Assembly (NCBI GenBank): GCA_937925595.1
Contig: CALALQ010000461.1
Span: 1 to 31,494 of the forward strand
Source: an uncultured Demequina sp.
GTDB lineage: Bacteria > Actinomycetota > Actinomycetes > Actinomycetales > Demequinaceae
DNA length: 31,494 bases
Direction: 5' to 3'
This document shows positions 1-7,916 of the stretch, piece after piece. Below the pieces are notes generated by a model. That model made no database searches, was not told where the DNA came from, and saw only the letters and a program-made list of their open reading frames with translations. Within the stretch, counting starts at the first letter, position 1. Every line of letters starts with the position of its first letter. The translations under genes were made by a program, and so were the position numbers.

Positions 1-332
1 GCGTCGCACAGCTCCTTGCTCACGATGTGGCCCGGGATCGCCGCGCCACCAGATGCGACCGCCTCGGCGGCCGCGATCGCTTCCTGGGTGCTCATCGGCT
101 CCTCGGGAGCGACGCTGGTCTTCGCGACCTGTGCACCCAGCAGCATCGGGACCGTGACCGCCGTCGCTGCGGCGAGCACCACGGCACCAGCGGCCGCGGT
201 CGAGATCAGCACCAAGCGTCGGCGCTTCGGATTCGCCGCTCGCACGGGGACGCTCTCCCCTGCGGGCTGAGCCGGCGTACGCGGTGGGAGCCCTCCGAAG
301 AAGATCGGTCGCTCAGGGTCGCGTTCGTCCAT
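1..332 (-). CDS. Membrane-anchored protein, partial (C-terminus outside window)
   Basis: The frame is open from an ATG at 332 to the left edge, giving about 110 residues of an incomplete protein. It starts MDERDPERPIFFGG, has a proline-rich then basic stretch (NPKRRRL) and one hydrophobic helix of about 20 residues rich in Ala and Val (roughly residues 43-62), then an extracellular-type segment ending IVSKELCD. This is the layout of a bitopic protein with a cytoplasmic N-terminus. It is the last gene seen on the minus strand after the pilus operon and has its own putative promoter (365-393). I do not recognise the family. It may be an accessory pilus protein, but only position suggests that. 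Confidence 0.75.
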   Translation of the reverse strand, partial: MDERDPERPIFFGGLPPRTPAQPAGESVPVRAANPKRRRLVLISTAAAGAVVLAAATAVTVPMLLGAQVAKTSVAPEEPMSTQEAIAAAEAVASGGAAIPGHIVSKELCD

Positions 333-364
333 GCGCGGTCTCCTCGTGGTCTCTGACTCCCCCT

Positions 365-393
365 ATCGTACTCGTTTCTGCTCATTTTCGTGC
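365..393 (-). promoter_or_regulatory. Dyad promoter motif, site a
   Basis: On the minus strand the sequence reads GCACGAAAATGAGC (393 to 380), then AGAAACGAG, then the -10-like hexamer TACGAT (370 to 365). The start codon of the left-edge gene lies 33 bases downstream. The same three-part arrangement is seen at 4844-4873, 7870-7899 and 12380-12407. No canonical -35 hexamer is visible; the left half of the dyad occupies that position. The dyad may also serve the divergent gene at 465. Confidence 0.55.
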
Positions 394-464
394 AGTTTCG
401 GGGCCGCCGGTGGCCGCCCGGGTGCCGGTTGTGAACACCCGAATCCCCTGAAAGGTCGTGCGCC

Positions 465-1130
465 ATGACGTCGCCCTCCCCTGCCGCTTCTGCCGTCGAC
501 AGGTCGATCCCGAAGCAGCTGCTCGACATCGCCACCCAGGCGATCCGCCGAGGCTCCGCGCGCGTCGCGCTGGTCCATGAGTCCCCCGGCTACGACTTCA
601 CCGCCCCAATCGTCTGGGTGCTCAGGGTTCGCGGCCCCGAGCTGCATCTTCCCGCTGTCGACCAGCACCCGCCGCACCTGATCTGCGCCCAGATCGGCGA
701 CGACCCGTCCGAATACGAACTGCCCCACTGGCTCGCCGAGCGCGGCGAGCAGCCTGTGATCGAGAACCTCGTGACACTGTTCGAGACTGCGGTGCGCAAC
801 GGCTGGGATGCCGTCTACGAGCGCGACATCATCGGTCACCACGCGATGCTCCGCACTGCCGCGCGCCTTGGCTTCGCGCCGTTCGGGATGCGCCACTCGC
901 TCGAGGTCACCGCGACCCGCTGGGGGTACACGGGCGACGAGCCTTCGGCTGCCGGCGGATCCCTTTCGCAGCGCGAAGGCACACCCGAAGACACCGTCGC
1001 GTTCTGGTCCAAGACCGGCGATTCGATCGAGGTCACGCCTGCCGACGCCGAGGGGCTGATGAAGGCTGCGGCACCGTGGTCGGTGCCTGTGGCCTACTTC
1101 GACACCGAGACGGATGAGTGGGTGAAGTAG
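465..1130 (+). CDS. Hypothetical protein, 221 aa
   Basis: The ATG at 465 follows a weak AAAGG ribosome-binding site. The protein is soluble and acidic, with no signal peptide or membrane helix and no motif I recognise. It contains repeated Trp/His-containing segments (HWLAERGEQ, ERDIIGHHAML) and a C-terminal YFDTETDEWVK. It is the only plus-strand gene within the pilus region, is convergent with the gene at 1300-1899, and shares a bidirectional terminator with it. It is divergent from the left-edge gene across the dyad at 380-393. No function is assigned. Confidence 0.8.
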   Translation: MTSPSPAASAVDRSIPKQLLDIATQAIRRGSARVALVHESPGYDFTAPIVWVLRVRGPELHLPAVDQHPPHLICAQIGDDPSEYELPHWLAERGEQPVIENLVTLFETAVRNGWDAVYERDIIGHHAMLRTAARLGFAPFGMRHSLEVTATRWGYTGDEPSAAGGSLSQREGTPEDTVAFWSKTGDSIEVTPADAEGLMKAAAPWSVPVAYFDTETDEWVK

Positions 1131-1246
1131 TCGCCCCGCGCCCGCTCGAGGCGGTACTCCCCCGCACCCGCAAGCAGAAGGTCCTCCCTGCTCGGACGGG
1201 GTACGGAGGTGTGGCGATGAGGTGGGAAAGGCGTCACGGCAATGGG

Positions 1247-1281
1247 AAACCCCCGCGAGCTCTTCGGAGCCGCGGGGGTTT
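1247..1281. terminator. Bidirectional intrinsic terminator
   Basis: The arms AAACCCCCGCG (1247-1257) and CGCGGGGGTTT (1271-1281) pair perfectly. They enclose an inner GCTC-TTCG-GAGC hairpin. A-rich and T-rich flanks suit termination in both directions, between the convergent genes 465-1130 and 1300-1899. Confidence 0.9.
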
Positions 1282-1299
1282 CTGCTTTCGTGATCCGGG

Positions 1300-1899
1300 T
1301 CAGCCGGCTGCGGGTTCGGCTGCCATGAGCACCTGGGCCTTGCCGTCAGCGGTGCGGAGGGCAACGAGCGCCATCTCGGACGCGGTGGATTCGGCGAGCG
1401 TCTCACGCATGCCCTCAGGGGCGCTGTCCTCCAGCGAGCCGTAGACCAGCACCTTGCTGTCGGCACCGGTGGGACCGGCGAGCACCGCGACGTCGCGATC
1501 GCAGACGGTGAGCACCGCGTAGGTGCCGCCCTCTGCCAGCACGGGGAGGCTCTTCTGCGCCCACTCCTGCAGACACTCGTCATGCACCGCCGTGACGACC
1601 GGAACGTTCGCGCCAGCCTGCTGCTCCTCGGGGAGCACCTGGCCGCGCACGTCGCGCAGATCCCCCTGGAACACGCGAGCCACCTCGTCGAACACGTCAA
1701 CGACCTCGGTGAAGTCCGCGTCCGCCGGCGCCGGTTCGACCGGCTTGTTCTGCGCGACCTGCAGAGGCTGGTTCTCAGGGAGCGCGATCTCCGAGTCGGG
1801 AACGCGCTCCGGACCGAACACGTTGACCGCGGTCACCGTACCCAGCCCCGCCAGCACAAGCAAGCCGAGCCCCAGGCCGACGCCCTTCCATGCCTTCAT
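1300..1899 (-). CDS. Single-pass membrane protein of the pilus locus, 199 aa
   Basis: The ATG at 1899 is preceded by GAGG. It follows the giant pilin gene by only 10 bases, so it is probably the last gene of that transcript. The N-terminus MKAWKGVGLGLG leads into one hydrophobic helix (about residues 5-27), followed by a Pro/Ala/Glu-rich linker and a folded domain from about residue 60. That domain contains two cysteines, in HDECLQEW and LTVCDRDV, which could form an extracytoplasmic disulfide. The topology (short cytoplasmic tail, one helix, outer domain) is that of PilN/PilO-like alignment proteins, but I see no sequence similarity to them. Family not recognised. Confidence 0.85.
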   Translation of the reverse strand: MKAWKGVGLGLGLLVLAGLGTVTAVNVFGPERVPDSEIALPENQPLQVAQNKPVEPAPADADFTEVVDVFDEVARVFQGDLRDVRGQVLPEEQQAGANVPVVTAVHDECLQEWAQKSLPVLAEGGTYAVLTVCDRDVAVLAGPTGADSKVLVYGSLEDSAPEGMRETLAESTASEMALVALRTADGKAQVLMAAEPAAG

Positions 1900-1909
1900 C
1901 GTTGGAACC

Positions 1910-4819
1910 TCACTTGTTCTTCCGCACGGTGATCGTCTTGTTGGAGCTGACCTCGCTGACCGGCGATGTGGTCCACGGGGTGTCGCACGAGTACTTGGCG
2001 TTGCCGTAGACGACCTTCTCGGAGGTGGTGTCGATCTTCCAGTAGCCATACCAGCCCCATTCGTGGCTGTACTTGTCGCCGAGCCAGTCGGTGGCGGTGT
2101 AGGTCGTCCAGCCGAGCTTCGATCCCTGCGGGCAGTAGTCCTTGTAGTCCGCGACAATCGTCTTCTCGCTGCCGTCCAGCGGCGAGCTCCACGTCCAGTC
2201 GGTGCCGCGCTCCTTGTCCTTCAGGTTGAACCCGTCCCATACGGGCTTGGCGGGCTTCTCCATCGGTGTCGTCCAGCGGTCGGCCTGCGTGGCGGCCGTC
2301 GAGCTCTTGATGCCGGTGACGTCGGACTTGCAGTAGGACTCGACCCGAACGCTGTAGCGGAAGCCCTGGCGGCTGTAGTCCGGCGCCCAGGTGTACTTCA
2401 CCATGCCGTCGGTCCACGCCGTGGTGTGCTTGACCGTCTGATCGACCGTGCCGTCGGAGCGGCCCCAGCGGTTCTCGAGCAGACGCCCCTGCAGCGTGGT
2501 GCCACCCGGGCAGTTCGCCGAGTACGACCAGGTGATGGTGCCGCCCTGGTAGATCCCGCCCGCGCCGGTGCGCTTGTAGGTGATGTCCTCCGCCTTCGGG
2601 TTCGTCGGCCAGGCGGTCGTGATCGACTTCGTGGACGAGGTCTGCGAGATCCCGTTCACCGTGGCCGTCACCGAGTAGCTGGTCTTGTTGCCGAAGTTGG
2701 TTCCAGCGGTGTAGACGAGCTCCTTGCCGAGTTCCGTCGTCGCGGCGGGCGACTCGTTCTGCGTGCCCGCCTCGGCGGTCTTGGCGATCTGGAAGCTCGT
2801 GCTGAGGCTGCTCACCTTGTTCCAGTCGAGCTGGTGACGGTTGTTCGTCGTGCCCTGAGTGACGGTGAGTACCGGCTTGGGGAGCGACTGCGTGTACGCG
2901 GTCGACTTGCTGGCCGTGGCGGTGGTGACGCCGTTGCAGGTCACCGTCGATTCCACAGCGCCCTTGGCTCCGTTCTTGACGTTGGAGATGTCCACGGACT
3001 GCACCGTCGCCGGCTGCACCTTCGAGTTCGACGGTGCGGACACGTTCGACTGACCGGTCGGGGTGGCAGGCACCCACTTGAGGTTGATCGTGCTCGCCGT
3101 GCCGTTGTAGCAGCGGCCACCCGAGTGCAGGATCGTTGCGCCCTCGCGAGCACCCTCGTATGCGGTACCCGTCGTGGTGGAACGAGCCACGGAGACGGTC
3201 AGCGCCTCCGGGACATAGAACGACGCGTTCGCCGAAGTCGACGTTGGGGAGATCGCGCCGGTCTTGGTCGCCACACAGCGGGTCTGGACCTCGAACACCG
3301 TGCGGCCATAGGCCGGAGTCGTCACGAATGCCGTGCGCGACGTCGCCCATGTCGTGAGGTTCGACCAGGAGACGGCCGTGCTGGTGCCGGTCTGCTGGTA
3401 GTGGCGCTCAGCGTACTGCGGCGTCGCGTTCGCCTCACACGCCACGGCTGCCCAGCTGGCTCCGGCGGCCGAACCGGTGACGGTTGCCGCTGCGGGCGTA
3501 GCCATCGGCGTGGTGATCGAGCCGGTCGCCTTGGGGCTGCGGACGTCGTCGACAACGGCGATGACCGAGTAGTCGACCTTCAGGCCCAGGTTGGCACCAG
3601 CCTCGAACGTCGACTGGTAGGTCAGGGAAGACGTGGTGCCGAGGAGCGACTCGCTGGCACCGTCGGGAGTGCGGCGCACCTCGAACGTTGTCGGCAGACT
3701 CGACACGGCGATCCACGAGAGGTCGTGGTTCTCCTTCACCGCGTTCTGCGCGACGGTGAGGATGGTCGGCGGAACGGGCTGGGTATGGAGCGCGGTCTGC
3801 TTCTCAGTGACACCGCCTTCGAGGCACTGCACGGCGACCTCAACAGTTCCGGTGGCGCCGTTGGGGACGTTCGTCAGGTGGATGCTCTTGGCCTCACCGG
3901 TGAGCACCGCCTCGAGCACCGCGTTGACCGGGACTGCCGCGGAGGGGCTCTGCTGCGTGTAGGAGACCTCGACCTTGCTCGGCCCGTCCACGCACACGCC
4001 GCCGTTGAAGGTGACCTTGATGCCCTCGCGGACACCGGCGTAGGTGGCCCCGGTGGTGGTGGAACGCGTGACACCGGAGATGGTCACCGGACCGGGCACC
4101 GGGTCGTCGCTGGGTGCGGGAACGTAGCGCTGATCGCCCTCTGGGGCTGCGACGTTGGTGATCTCGGTGAAGCCGGTGGCGACCGCCTTCTTCGTGACGG
4201 CGGCAGCGTCCTCGCTGAGCGTCTTGAGTGTGAGGGTGACCTTGTGGGGACGCGTGTCGTCCCAGTCGATCTTCTTGACGTCCTCCGGACGCGTGGCCGA
4301 AGCCAGCGACGCTGCGCCCGCGTCGTCGAACTCGATCGCGCGACCGCCGAGGTTCGCGTAGGTGAAGGTCGGGGTGTCGATGTCGTAGAGCAGTTCGCGG
4401 CTGTCCTCAGCGGAGCCTGCGGCAAGTAGCGGCGTGGTCGAGGCGCACTCCCCCGCCACCGTGTCGACGTCGACCTGGAGAGTCGTCTTGTCGCCGCGGG
4501 AGCTGGCCTGCCATGTCTGAACCTCGCAGTCGTCGCCGACGTTCTTCAGCAGCCCGACGCGGGTGGTGTCGATGCCGACGACGACGTCGGCCTCCTTGAC
4601 CTCCTTCTCGAAGGTCAGGTTCGTCGTCTGGAAGCTCGCGGAGGCATCCGTGCTCGCAGCCGACACCGCCCAGAAAGTGAAGAGTGTGGCCAGCGTGCCG
4701 CCGACAGCGACGAGGACCACACTCTTCAGACCGATACCACCGAGCACGTCGGTGATGCTGGTGGCGATACCGCTCTTGTCCCCCAGCACCTCACGAGGTG
4801 TACGTCGCTTCAGGCTCAT
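1910..4819 (-). CDS. Giant prepilin-like surface protein with repeated beta-sandwich modules
   Basis: I take the ATG at 4819 (SD GAGGGG) rather than the TTG one codon upstream; this gives about 969 residues. The N-terminus, with REVLGDKSGIA then TDVLGGIGL and a long hydrophobic helix (about residues 25-55), matches the prepilin-like signal of the three upstream pilins. After a stalk-like region come two copies of a module of about 200 residues (see the repeat entry) with fibronectin-type-like beta-strand patterns. A cysteine- and tryptophan-rich C-terminal part has YCPQGSKLGW and WGWYGYW. It has no C-terminal sorting signal (it ends VRKNK). It is presumably exported and assembled by the pilus machinery as a tip or adhesive subunit; that role is inferred. 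Its own dyad promoter lies at 4844-4873. Confidence 0.85.
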   Translation of the reverse strand: MSLKRRTPREVLGDKSGIATSITDVLGGIGLKSVVLVAVGGTLATLFTFWAVSAASTDASASFQTTNLTFEKEVKEADVVVGIDTTRVGLLKNVGDDCEVQTWQASSRGDKTTLQVDVDTVAGECASTTPLLAAGSAEDSRELLYDIDTPTFTYANLGGRAIEFDDAGAASLASATRPEDVKKIDWDDTRPHKVTLTLKTLSEDAAAVTKKAVATGFTEITNVAAPEGDQRYVPAPSDDPVPGPVTISGVTRSTTTGATYAGVREGIKVTFNGGVCVDGPSKVEVSYTQQSPSAAVPVNAVLEAVLTGEAKSIHLTNVPNGATGTVEVAVQCLEGGVTEKQTALHTQPVPPTILTVAQNAVKENHDLSWIAVSSLPTTFEVRRTPDGASESLLGTTSSLTYQSTFEAGANLGLKVDYSVIAVVDDVRSPKATGSITTPMATPAAATVTGSAAGASWAAVACEANATPQYAERHYQQTGTSTAVSWSNLTTWATSRTAFVTTPAYGRTVFEVQTRCVATKTGAISPTSTSANASFYVPEALTVSVARSTTTGTAYEGAREGATILHSGGRCYNGTASTINLKWVPATPTGQSNVSAPSNSKVQPATVQSVDISNVKNGAKGAVESTVTCNGVTTATASKSTAYTQSLPKPVLTVTQGTTNNRHQLDWNKVSSLSTSFQIAKTAEAGTQNESPAATTELGKELVYTAGTNFGNKTSYSVTATVNGISQTSSTKSITTAWPTNPKAEDITYKRTGAGGIYQGGTITWSYSANCPGGTTLQGRLLENRWGRSDGTVDQTVKHTTAWTDGMVKYTWAPDYSRQGFRYSVRVESYCKSDVTGIKSSTAATQADRWTTPMEKPAKPVWDGFNLKDKERGTDWTWSSPLDGSEKTIVADYKDYCPQGSKLGWTTYTATDWLGDKYSHEWGWYGYWKIDTTSEKVVYGNAKYSCDTPWTTSPVSEVSSNKTITVRKNK
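2598..4092 (-). repeat. Internal duplication within the giant pilin
   Basis: Two modules of about 200 residues are coded at roughly 3485-4092 and 2598-3210. Each contains VxRSTTTGxxYxGxREG, a conserved Gly-Gly-x-Cys strand, a (T/S)NVxNGAxGxVE segment, a LDWxxVSSLxTxF-type strand and a final SITTxxPT. The copies have diverged widely at the amino-acid level, so the duplication is old rather than a recent DNA repeat. Confidence 0.8.
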
Positions 4820-4841
4820 CAAAGGCCCCCCTCTCCGGTGT

Positions 4842-6413
4842 TCAGTCTATGGCGTTTTTCCACATATATGAGCCGAAACCATCAATGCGGGGCATTCTGA
4901 TCGGCTCTCGGCCGTTGCCCTGGTAGTCGAAGCTCCACAAGCCGGCCGACGCGGTCGACATGCCGTAGAGCACCTTCTGGTTGTCCAGGAGGGCGGCCGC
5001 CGAGTCGTAGTCATTGGCCACGATCTGCGTGAACGAGATCTCGGGGAACGCCTCGGTGAACTCGGCGACCTCGTCGAGCGTCGGACCGCCTGCGAAACCG
5101 ACCGCGACCTTGCCGGTGTAGTGGAGCGTGCCGTGCACGTCGATCGCGATCGCGCCGGTGCGCGTCCCCTGGACGCTCGTGAACTTCTTGGCGGAGAGCT
5201 TCGTCGCCACCGACGCATTCGCGGTCGCTCCGAGCCCGAGCTGCCCGTCCACGTTGGCGCCCCACCCGTAGAGGTCGCCGGCCTCGCTGATCGCGTAGCC
5301 GGCGTTCGCGCCCCGGGCCACGGAAGCGAACACCACTCCCGACGGAGAGGTCGTAGTCGACCCGTTGACGACGAGCACGCCGTCCTCGCGGATCGCCACC
5401 GCCCCCTTGTTCGCGACGGATGCGGCCACGGCCTTGAACGTCGTGCCCTCCAGGGCGACATTGAACACCGCCTCGTTGCCGGTGACGGGGAATCCGTTCT
5501 GCGCCGCGCCGGCGACGACGAGCTCGTGCTGGTTCGTGATGCCAATGGCGTTGTCGAACCCGATGGCGATGTCGAGCATGCGAATGCCCGGGATCTTCGT
5601 GGGCGAGGTGACCGCGTTCTTGTGTCCGAGGCCGAGCTGCCCCGCATTGTTCTTGCCCCACGCCCACACGCGCCCGCTGGAGTCGATCGCGTAGGCCCGG
5701 TCGTCCCCGGTAACCACCTTGCGGAACGTCGTCGACGGGATGCTGAGCTTGGTCGGCTGAGCAGGAGCGGCGCTCACCGAGCCGATCCCCGCCTGGCCGA
5801 TGTTGTTCGCACCCCAGACCCACAGCGCGCCAGCACTGTCGATCCCCGCACGGTCGTCGGCGCTCACCCAGTGGACACCGGTGGCCGGATCCTCGAGCTC
5901 CGCCTGCGTCACTTCCGTCGGGTCGCCGGTCGCGACACCCCATGCGCGGAAGCGGCCGCCCTCCTCGGTGAGACCCCAGACGTTGCTGCCCGTCTCGTCG
6001 ATCGCGGTGACGTGCGTGGCCTGCGTCGAGGTCAGGACGACGTCCTTGGTGGCCGACTGCCCGAGCGTGTCGCCGGTGTCGCCCTGGATGCGCAGCGTGA
6101 TGCTCTTGCCGTCGTCAGAGGTCGTCGCCTCGATGATCTGGGTGCAGGTTGCCGTCGTCGACGAGCACTCGCGCGCCAGGGACGGCGTGCGAGGGTTCAC
6201 CAGGTCGGCGTTCAGCTCCGCGACGTACTTCTCCGCGCGGTTCGCGATCTCCTGGTTCACCAGCTGCAGCTGACCGGCCTGCTTGGAGAGGATCGCGTAG
6301 TTCGCGACCCCCATGCCCACAGCGACCAGCACGGTGAGTCCGATGAGCACCAGGCCGAGCGCCTCGGCGATGCCCTTGTCGTCGCGGAGAACCTCGCGAA
6401 TCGAACGGTTCAT
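4842..6413 (-). CDS. Prepilin-like protein with RCC1-type beta-propeller, 523 aa
   Basis: The ATG at 6413 has AGGGAG upstream and lies 2 bases after the preceding stop. The N-terminus MNRSIREVLRDDKGIAEALG and a hydrophobic helix (about residues 18-42) form the same prepilin-like signal as its neighbours, followed by an alpha-helical spine. From about residue 130 the protein carries RCC1/ATS1-type repeats, recognised by WGANNIGQAGIG, WGKNNAGQLGLG and WGANVDGQLGLG, with several degenerate blades between and after them. RCC1 propellers bind proteins or ligands in many systems; here the domain would be displayed outside the cell on a pilus. An adhesive or tip role is inferred. The cysteine pair around residues 103 and 110 could form a disulfide. 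Confidence 0.9.
   Translation of the reverse strand: MNRSIREVLRDDKGIAEALGLVLIGLTVLVAVGMGVANYAILSKQAGQLQLVNQEIANRAEKYVAELNADLVNPRTPSLARECSSTTATCTQIIEATTSDDGKSITLRIQGDTGDTLGQSATKDVVLTSTQATHVTAIDETGSNVWGLTEEGGRFRAWGVATGDPTEVTQAELEDPATGVHWVSADDRAGIDSAGALWVWGANNIGQAGIGSVSAAPAQPTKLSIPSTTFRKVVTGDDRAYAIDSSGRVWAWGKNNAGQLGLGHKNAVTSPTKIPGIRMLDIAIGFDNAIGITNQHELVVAGAAQNGFPVTGNEAVFNVALEGTTFKAVAASVANKGAVAIREDGVLVVNGSTTTSPSGVVFASVARGANAGYAISEAGDLYGWGANVDGQLGLGATANASVATKLSAKKFTSVQGTRTGAIAIDVHGTLHYTGKVAVGFAGGPTLDEVAEFTEAFPEISFTQIVANDYDSAAALLDNQKVLYGMSTASAGLWSFDYQGNGREPIRMPRIDGFGSYMWKNAID
4844..4873 (-). promoter_or_regulatory. Dyad promoter motif, site g, inside the 3' end of the RCC1 pilin gene
   Basis: On the minus strand GCTCATATATGTGG (4873-4860) is followed by AAAAACGCCA and a -10-like TAGACT (4849-4844). 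The start of the giant pilin gene is 25 bases downstream. The motif is embedded in the last codons of the upstream gene, so the giant pilin may be transcribed separately from the rest of the pilin operon. Confidence 0.5.
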
Positions 6414-6415
6414 GG

Positions 6416-7216
6416 TCAGCTCCCTGCGCGGTAGATGAAGACGGTTGACACGACGACGTTCCCGGCGGTGACTGTCGCCTTCGCGGGAACCCCGGCCTTG
6501 GCGGTGAAGGTGCCGTAATAGCTGCCAGTCGTCGTGGTGACCGGGATGCGGGCGAGCGTCTTACCGCCCTGCGTAATGGTGATCTGGCCTTCGCCGGAGG
6601 TCGCGTGCGCGGCGATCAGGTATCGCCAGCCCGTGGCGGTGTCGTCGGCTCCGGTGGCGAACACGGTTCCCTGTGGGATCGCGGTGTCGGTGCCGACCCG
6701 ATCGTGGACCGAGCCGGCGACGTCGTCGTCGCCCGCGGTCTTGCGGACGATCGCGGTCGGGCTCACGCCTCCCAGGTCGTTGGCGTGGAGGCGGCTTGCG
6801 TAGAGGCATCCCTGCTTCGCGGTGTCCGCGGCGCTGGTGCAGTCGGCCTCGTCGGCATCGCCGGAGATCGGGGTGACCGCGTTCAAGCGGGTGCTGGTCT
6901 CGTCCTTGTCGCGCCAGGTGGTGACCTTCACGACGCGGCCGTTGGGGAGGTCGACCTCCTGCGTGAACGGAGCCGCTTCGGTCCCCCACTGGACCGTCGC
7001 CTGCTTGTCGCCGACGAGCGCTGTGACGAGCGCCTGGCGCTCGGCCTTCGTGGCGATCGTGGTGACCGCGCCCATGTTCGTGGTGATGCCCACGCCCAGC
7101 ACGGTCAGGATGATGAGCACGAGCGCGACCCCGCCCAGCCCCTCGGCGATGCTGCTGCCGTCGTTGCCCGCCAGCACCTGCTTGACAGAGCGGCGTGCGA
7201 TTCGGTCGCGGAACAT
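6416..7216 (-). CDS. Minor pilin-like protein, 266 aa
   Basis: The ATG at 7216 follows GAGGGGGAACC. The N-terminus SVKQVLAGNDGSSIAEGLGG followed by a hydrophobic helix is a prepilin-like signal. If cleaved after the Gly, the Glu falls at +5, as in classical type IV pilins. The rest is a beta-rich extracellular domain with two cysteines (EADCTSAAD and KQGCLYASR) 14 residues apart, and a C-terminal threonine-rich strand region (PVTTTTGSYYGTF). It lies between the major pilin and the RCC1 pilin in one operon. Minor pilin is the likely role; no specific family is recognised. Confidence 0.85.
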   Translation of the reverse strand: MFRDRIARRSVKQVLAGNDGSSIAEGLGGVALVLIILTVLGVGITTNMGAVTTIATKAERQALVTALVGDKQATVQWGTEAAPFTQEVDLPNGRVVKVTTWRDKDETSTRLNAVTPISGDADEADCTSAADTAKQGCLYASRLHANDLGGVSPTAIVRKTAGDDDVAGSVHDRVGTDTAIPQGTVFATGADDTATGWRYLIAAHATSGEGQITITQGGKTLARIPVTTTTGSYYGTFTAKAGVPAKATVTAGNVVVSTVFIYRAGS

Positions 7217-7262
7217 GGTTCCCCCTCGGGCGGTGGGTGCTCGTGGATGTGGCTACAGAGAC

Positions 7263-7303
7263 GGCCGAGCCGCCCGGTGATTACTCACGCGAGCGGCTCG
7301 GCC
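7263..7303 (-). terminator. Hairpin after the major pilin gene (partial terminator or mRNA stabiliser)
   Basis: The arms GGCCGAGCCGC (7263-7273) and GCGGCTCGGCC (7293-7303) form a perfect 11-base-pair stem with a 19-base loop in the 96-base gap between the major and minor pilin genes. No strong U-tract follows on the minus strand. It probably partly terminates or protects the pilin mRNA, which would raise major-pilin level relative to the downstream minor subunits. Confidence 0.6.
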
Positions 7304-7312
7304 GATCAGGTC

Positions 7313-7795
7313 TCAGTCGGCGAACGTCGGGCAGTCGATGCCGCCGGCGTCGGCGGCATCCTTGTCCTCGGTGATCTCGCCGGTCTTGGCGTTGAGGTAG
7401 AAGACCGTGCCCGTGATGGAGCCCGACTTCACCGCCGCGCAGTAGTTGTTGTCGGAGGCCGCGATCTTGAGGGAGTCGCTGGTCTGGGTCAGGGCCGGGG
7501 AGTCGCCAGCCTTGAGTGCGTCGACGTCGCCGTAAGCGCCGGTCTTCGAGTGCTGAAGGACCTGAGCGGCCTTCACCGAGTCGAGCGTGCCCTTGGCGGT
7601 GGCGTCCTGCGAGAAGTTGACACCCGCGCCGATGCCGAAACCGGCCGCGGCGAGGATGAAGATGCTGATGCCGACGGCGCCGAGGACCTCGGGGAGGCTG
7701 GCGGACAGACCGTGCTTGTCGGTGAGAACCGACTTGATGGACTTGCGTCCGAGACCGAGCTTGGGACCGACCGTGGTGTCCGTGGTGATGCTCAA
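7313..7795 (-). CDS. Major pilin-like protein, 160 aa
   Basis: The start is a TTG at 7795 with AAGGAAG seven bases upstream; no ATG or GTG fits the frame. The N-terminus carries a 30-residue basic leader (LGRKSIKSVLTDKHG), then LSASLPEVLGAVGIS and a hydrophobic helix, then a short globular domain. The domain resembles the type IV pilin plan: a helix continuation with AKGTLDSVKAAQ, a tyrosine-glycine turn, a strand FYLNAKTGEI, and cysteines in NYCAAV and IDCP that could close a C-terminal disulfide loop. Small size, first position among the pilin genes, its own promoter and the following hairpin all suit the major subunit. Confidence 0.88.
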   Translation of the reverse strand: MSITTDTTVGPKLGLGRKSIKSVLTDKHGLSASLPEVLGAVGISIFILAAAGFGIGAGVNFSQDATAKGTLDSVKAAQVLQHSKTGAYGDVDALKAGDSPALTQTSDSLKIAASDNNYCAAVKSGSITGTVFYLNAKTGEITEDKDAADAGGIDCPTFAD

Positions 7796-7869
7796 GGGTC
7801 ACTTCCTTCGTGAGAGATGCTGATGAAGAGTCTAGCTGTGGGGTTGCACTCACCGGGTTCGTGCTGCCG

Positions 7870-7899
7870 AGTGTACTTCGATTCTACTCATAAATGTGC
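7870..7899 (-). promoter_or_regulatory. Dyad promoter motif, site b
   Basis: On the minus strand GCACATTTATGAGT (7899-7886), AGAATCGAAG and the -10-like TACACT (7875-7870) lie upstream of the major pilin start at 7795. Outside the core the dyad extends further (TCGTTTTC on the left, AGAATCGA on the right). The site lies in the 121-base gap after the prepilin peptidase gene, so the pilin genes can be expressed separately from the assembly genes. Confidence 0.6.
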
Positions 7900-7916
7900 G
7901 AAAACGAGTCTTTACT

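Noticed and set aside
1523..4429. Long plus-strand open frame of 968 codons
   Set aside because: It is the antisense shadow of the giant pilin gene. High GC keeps the opposite frame open; it has no SD, no family motif and low-complexity Arg/Gly/Val composition.
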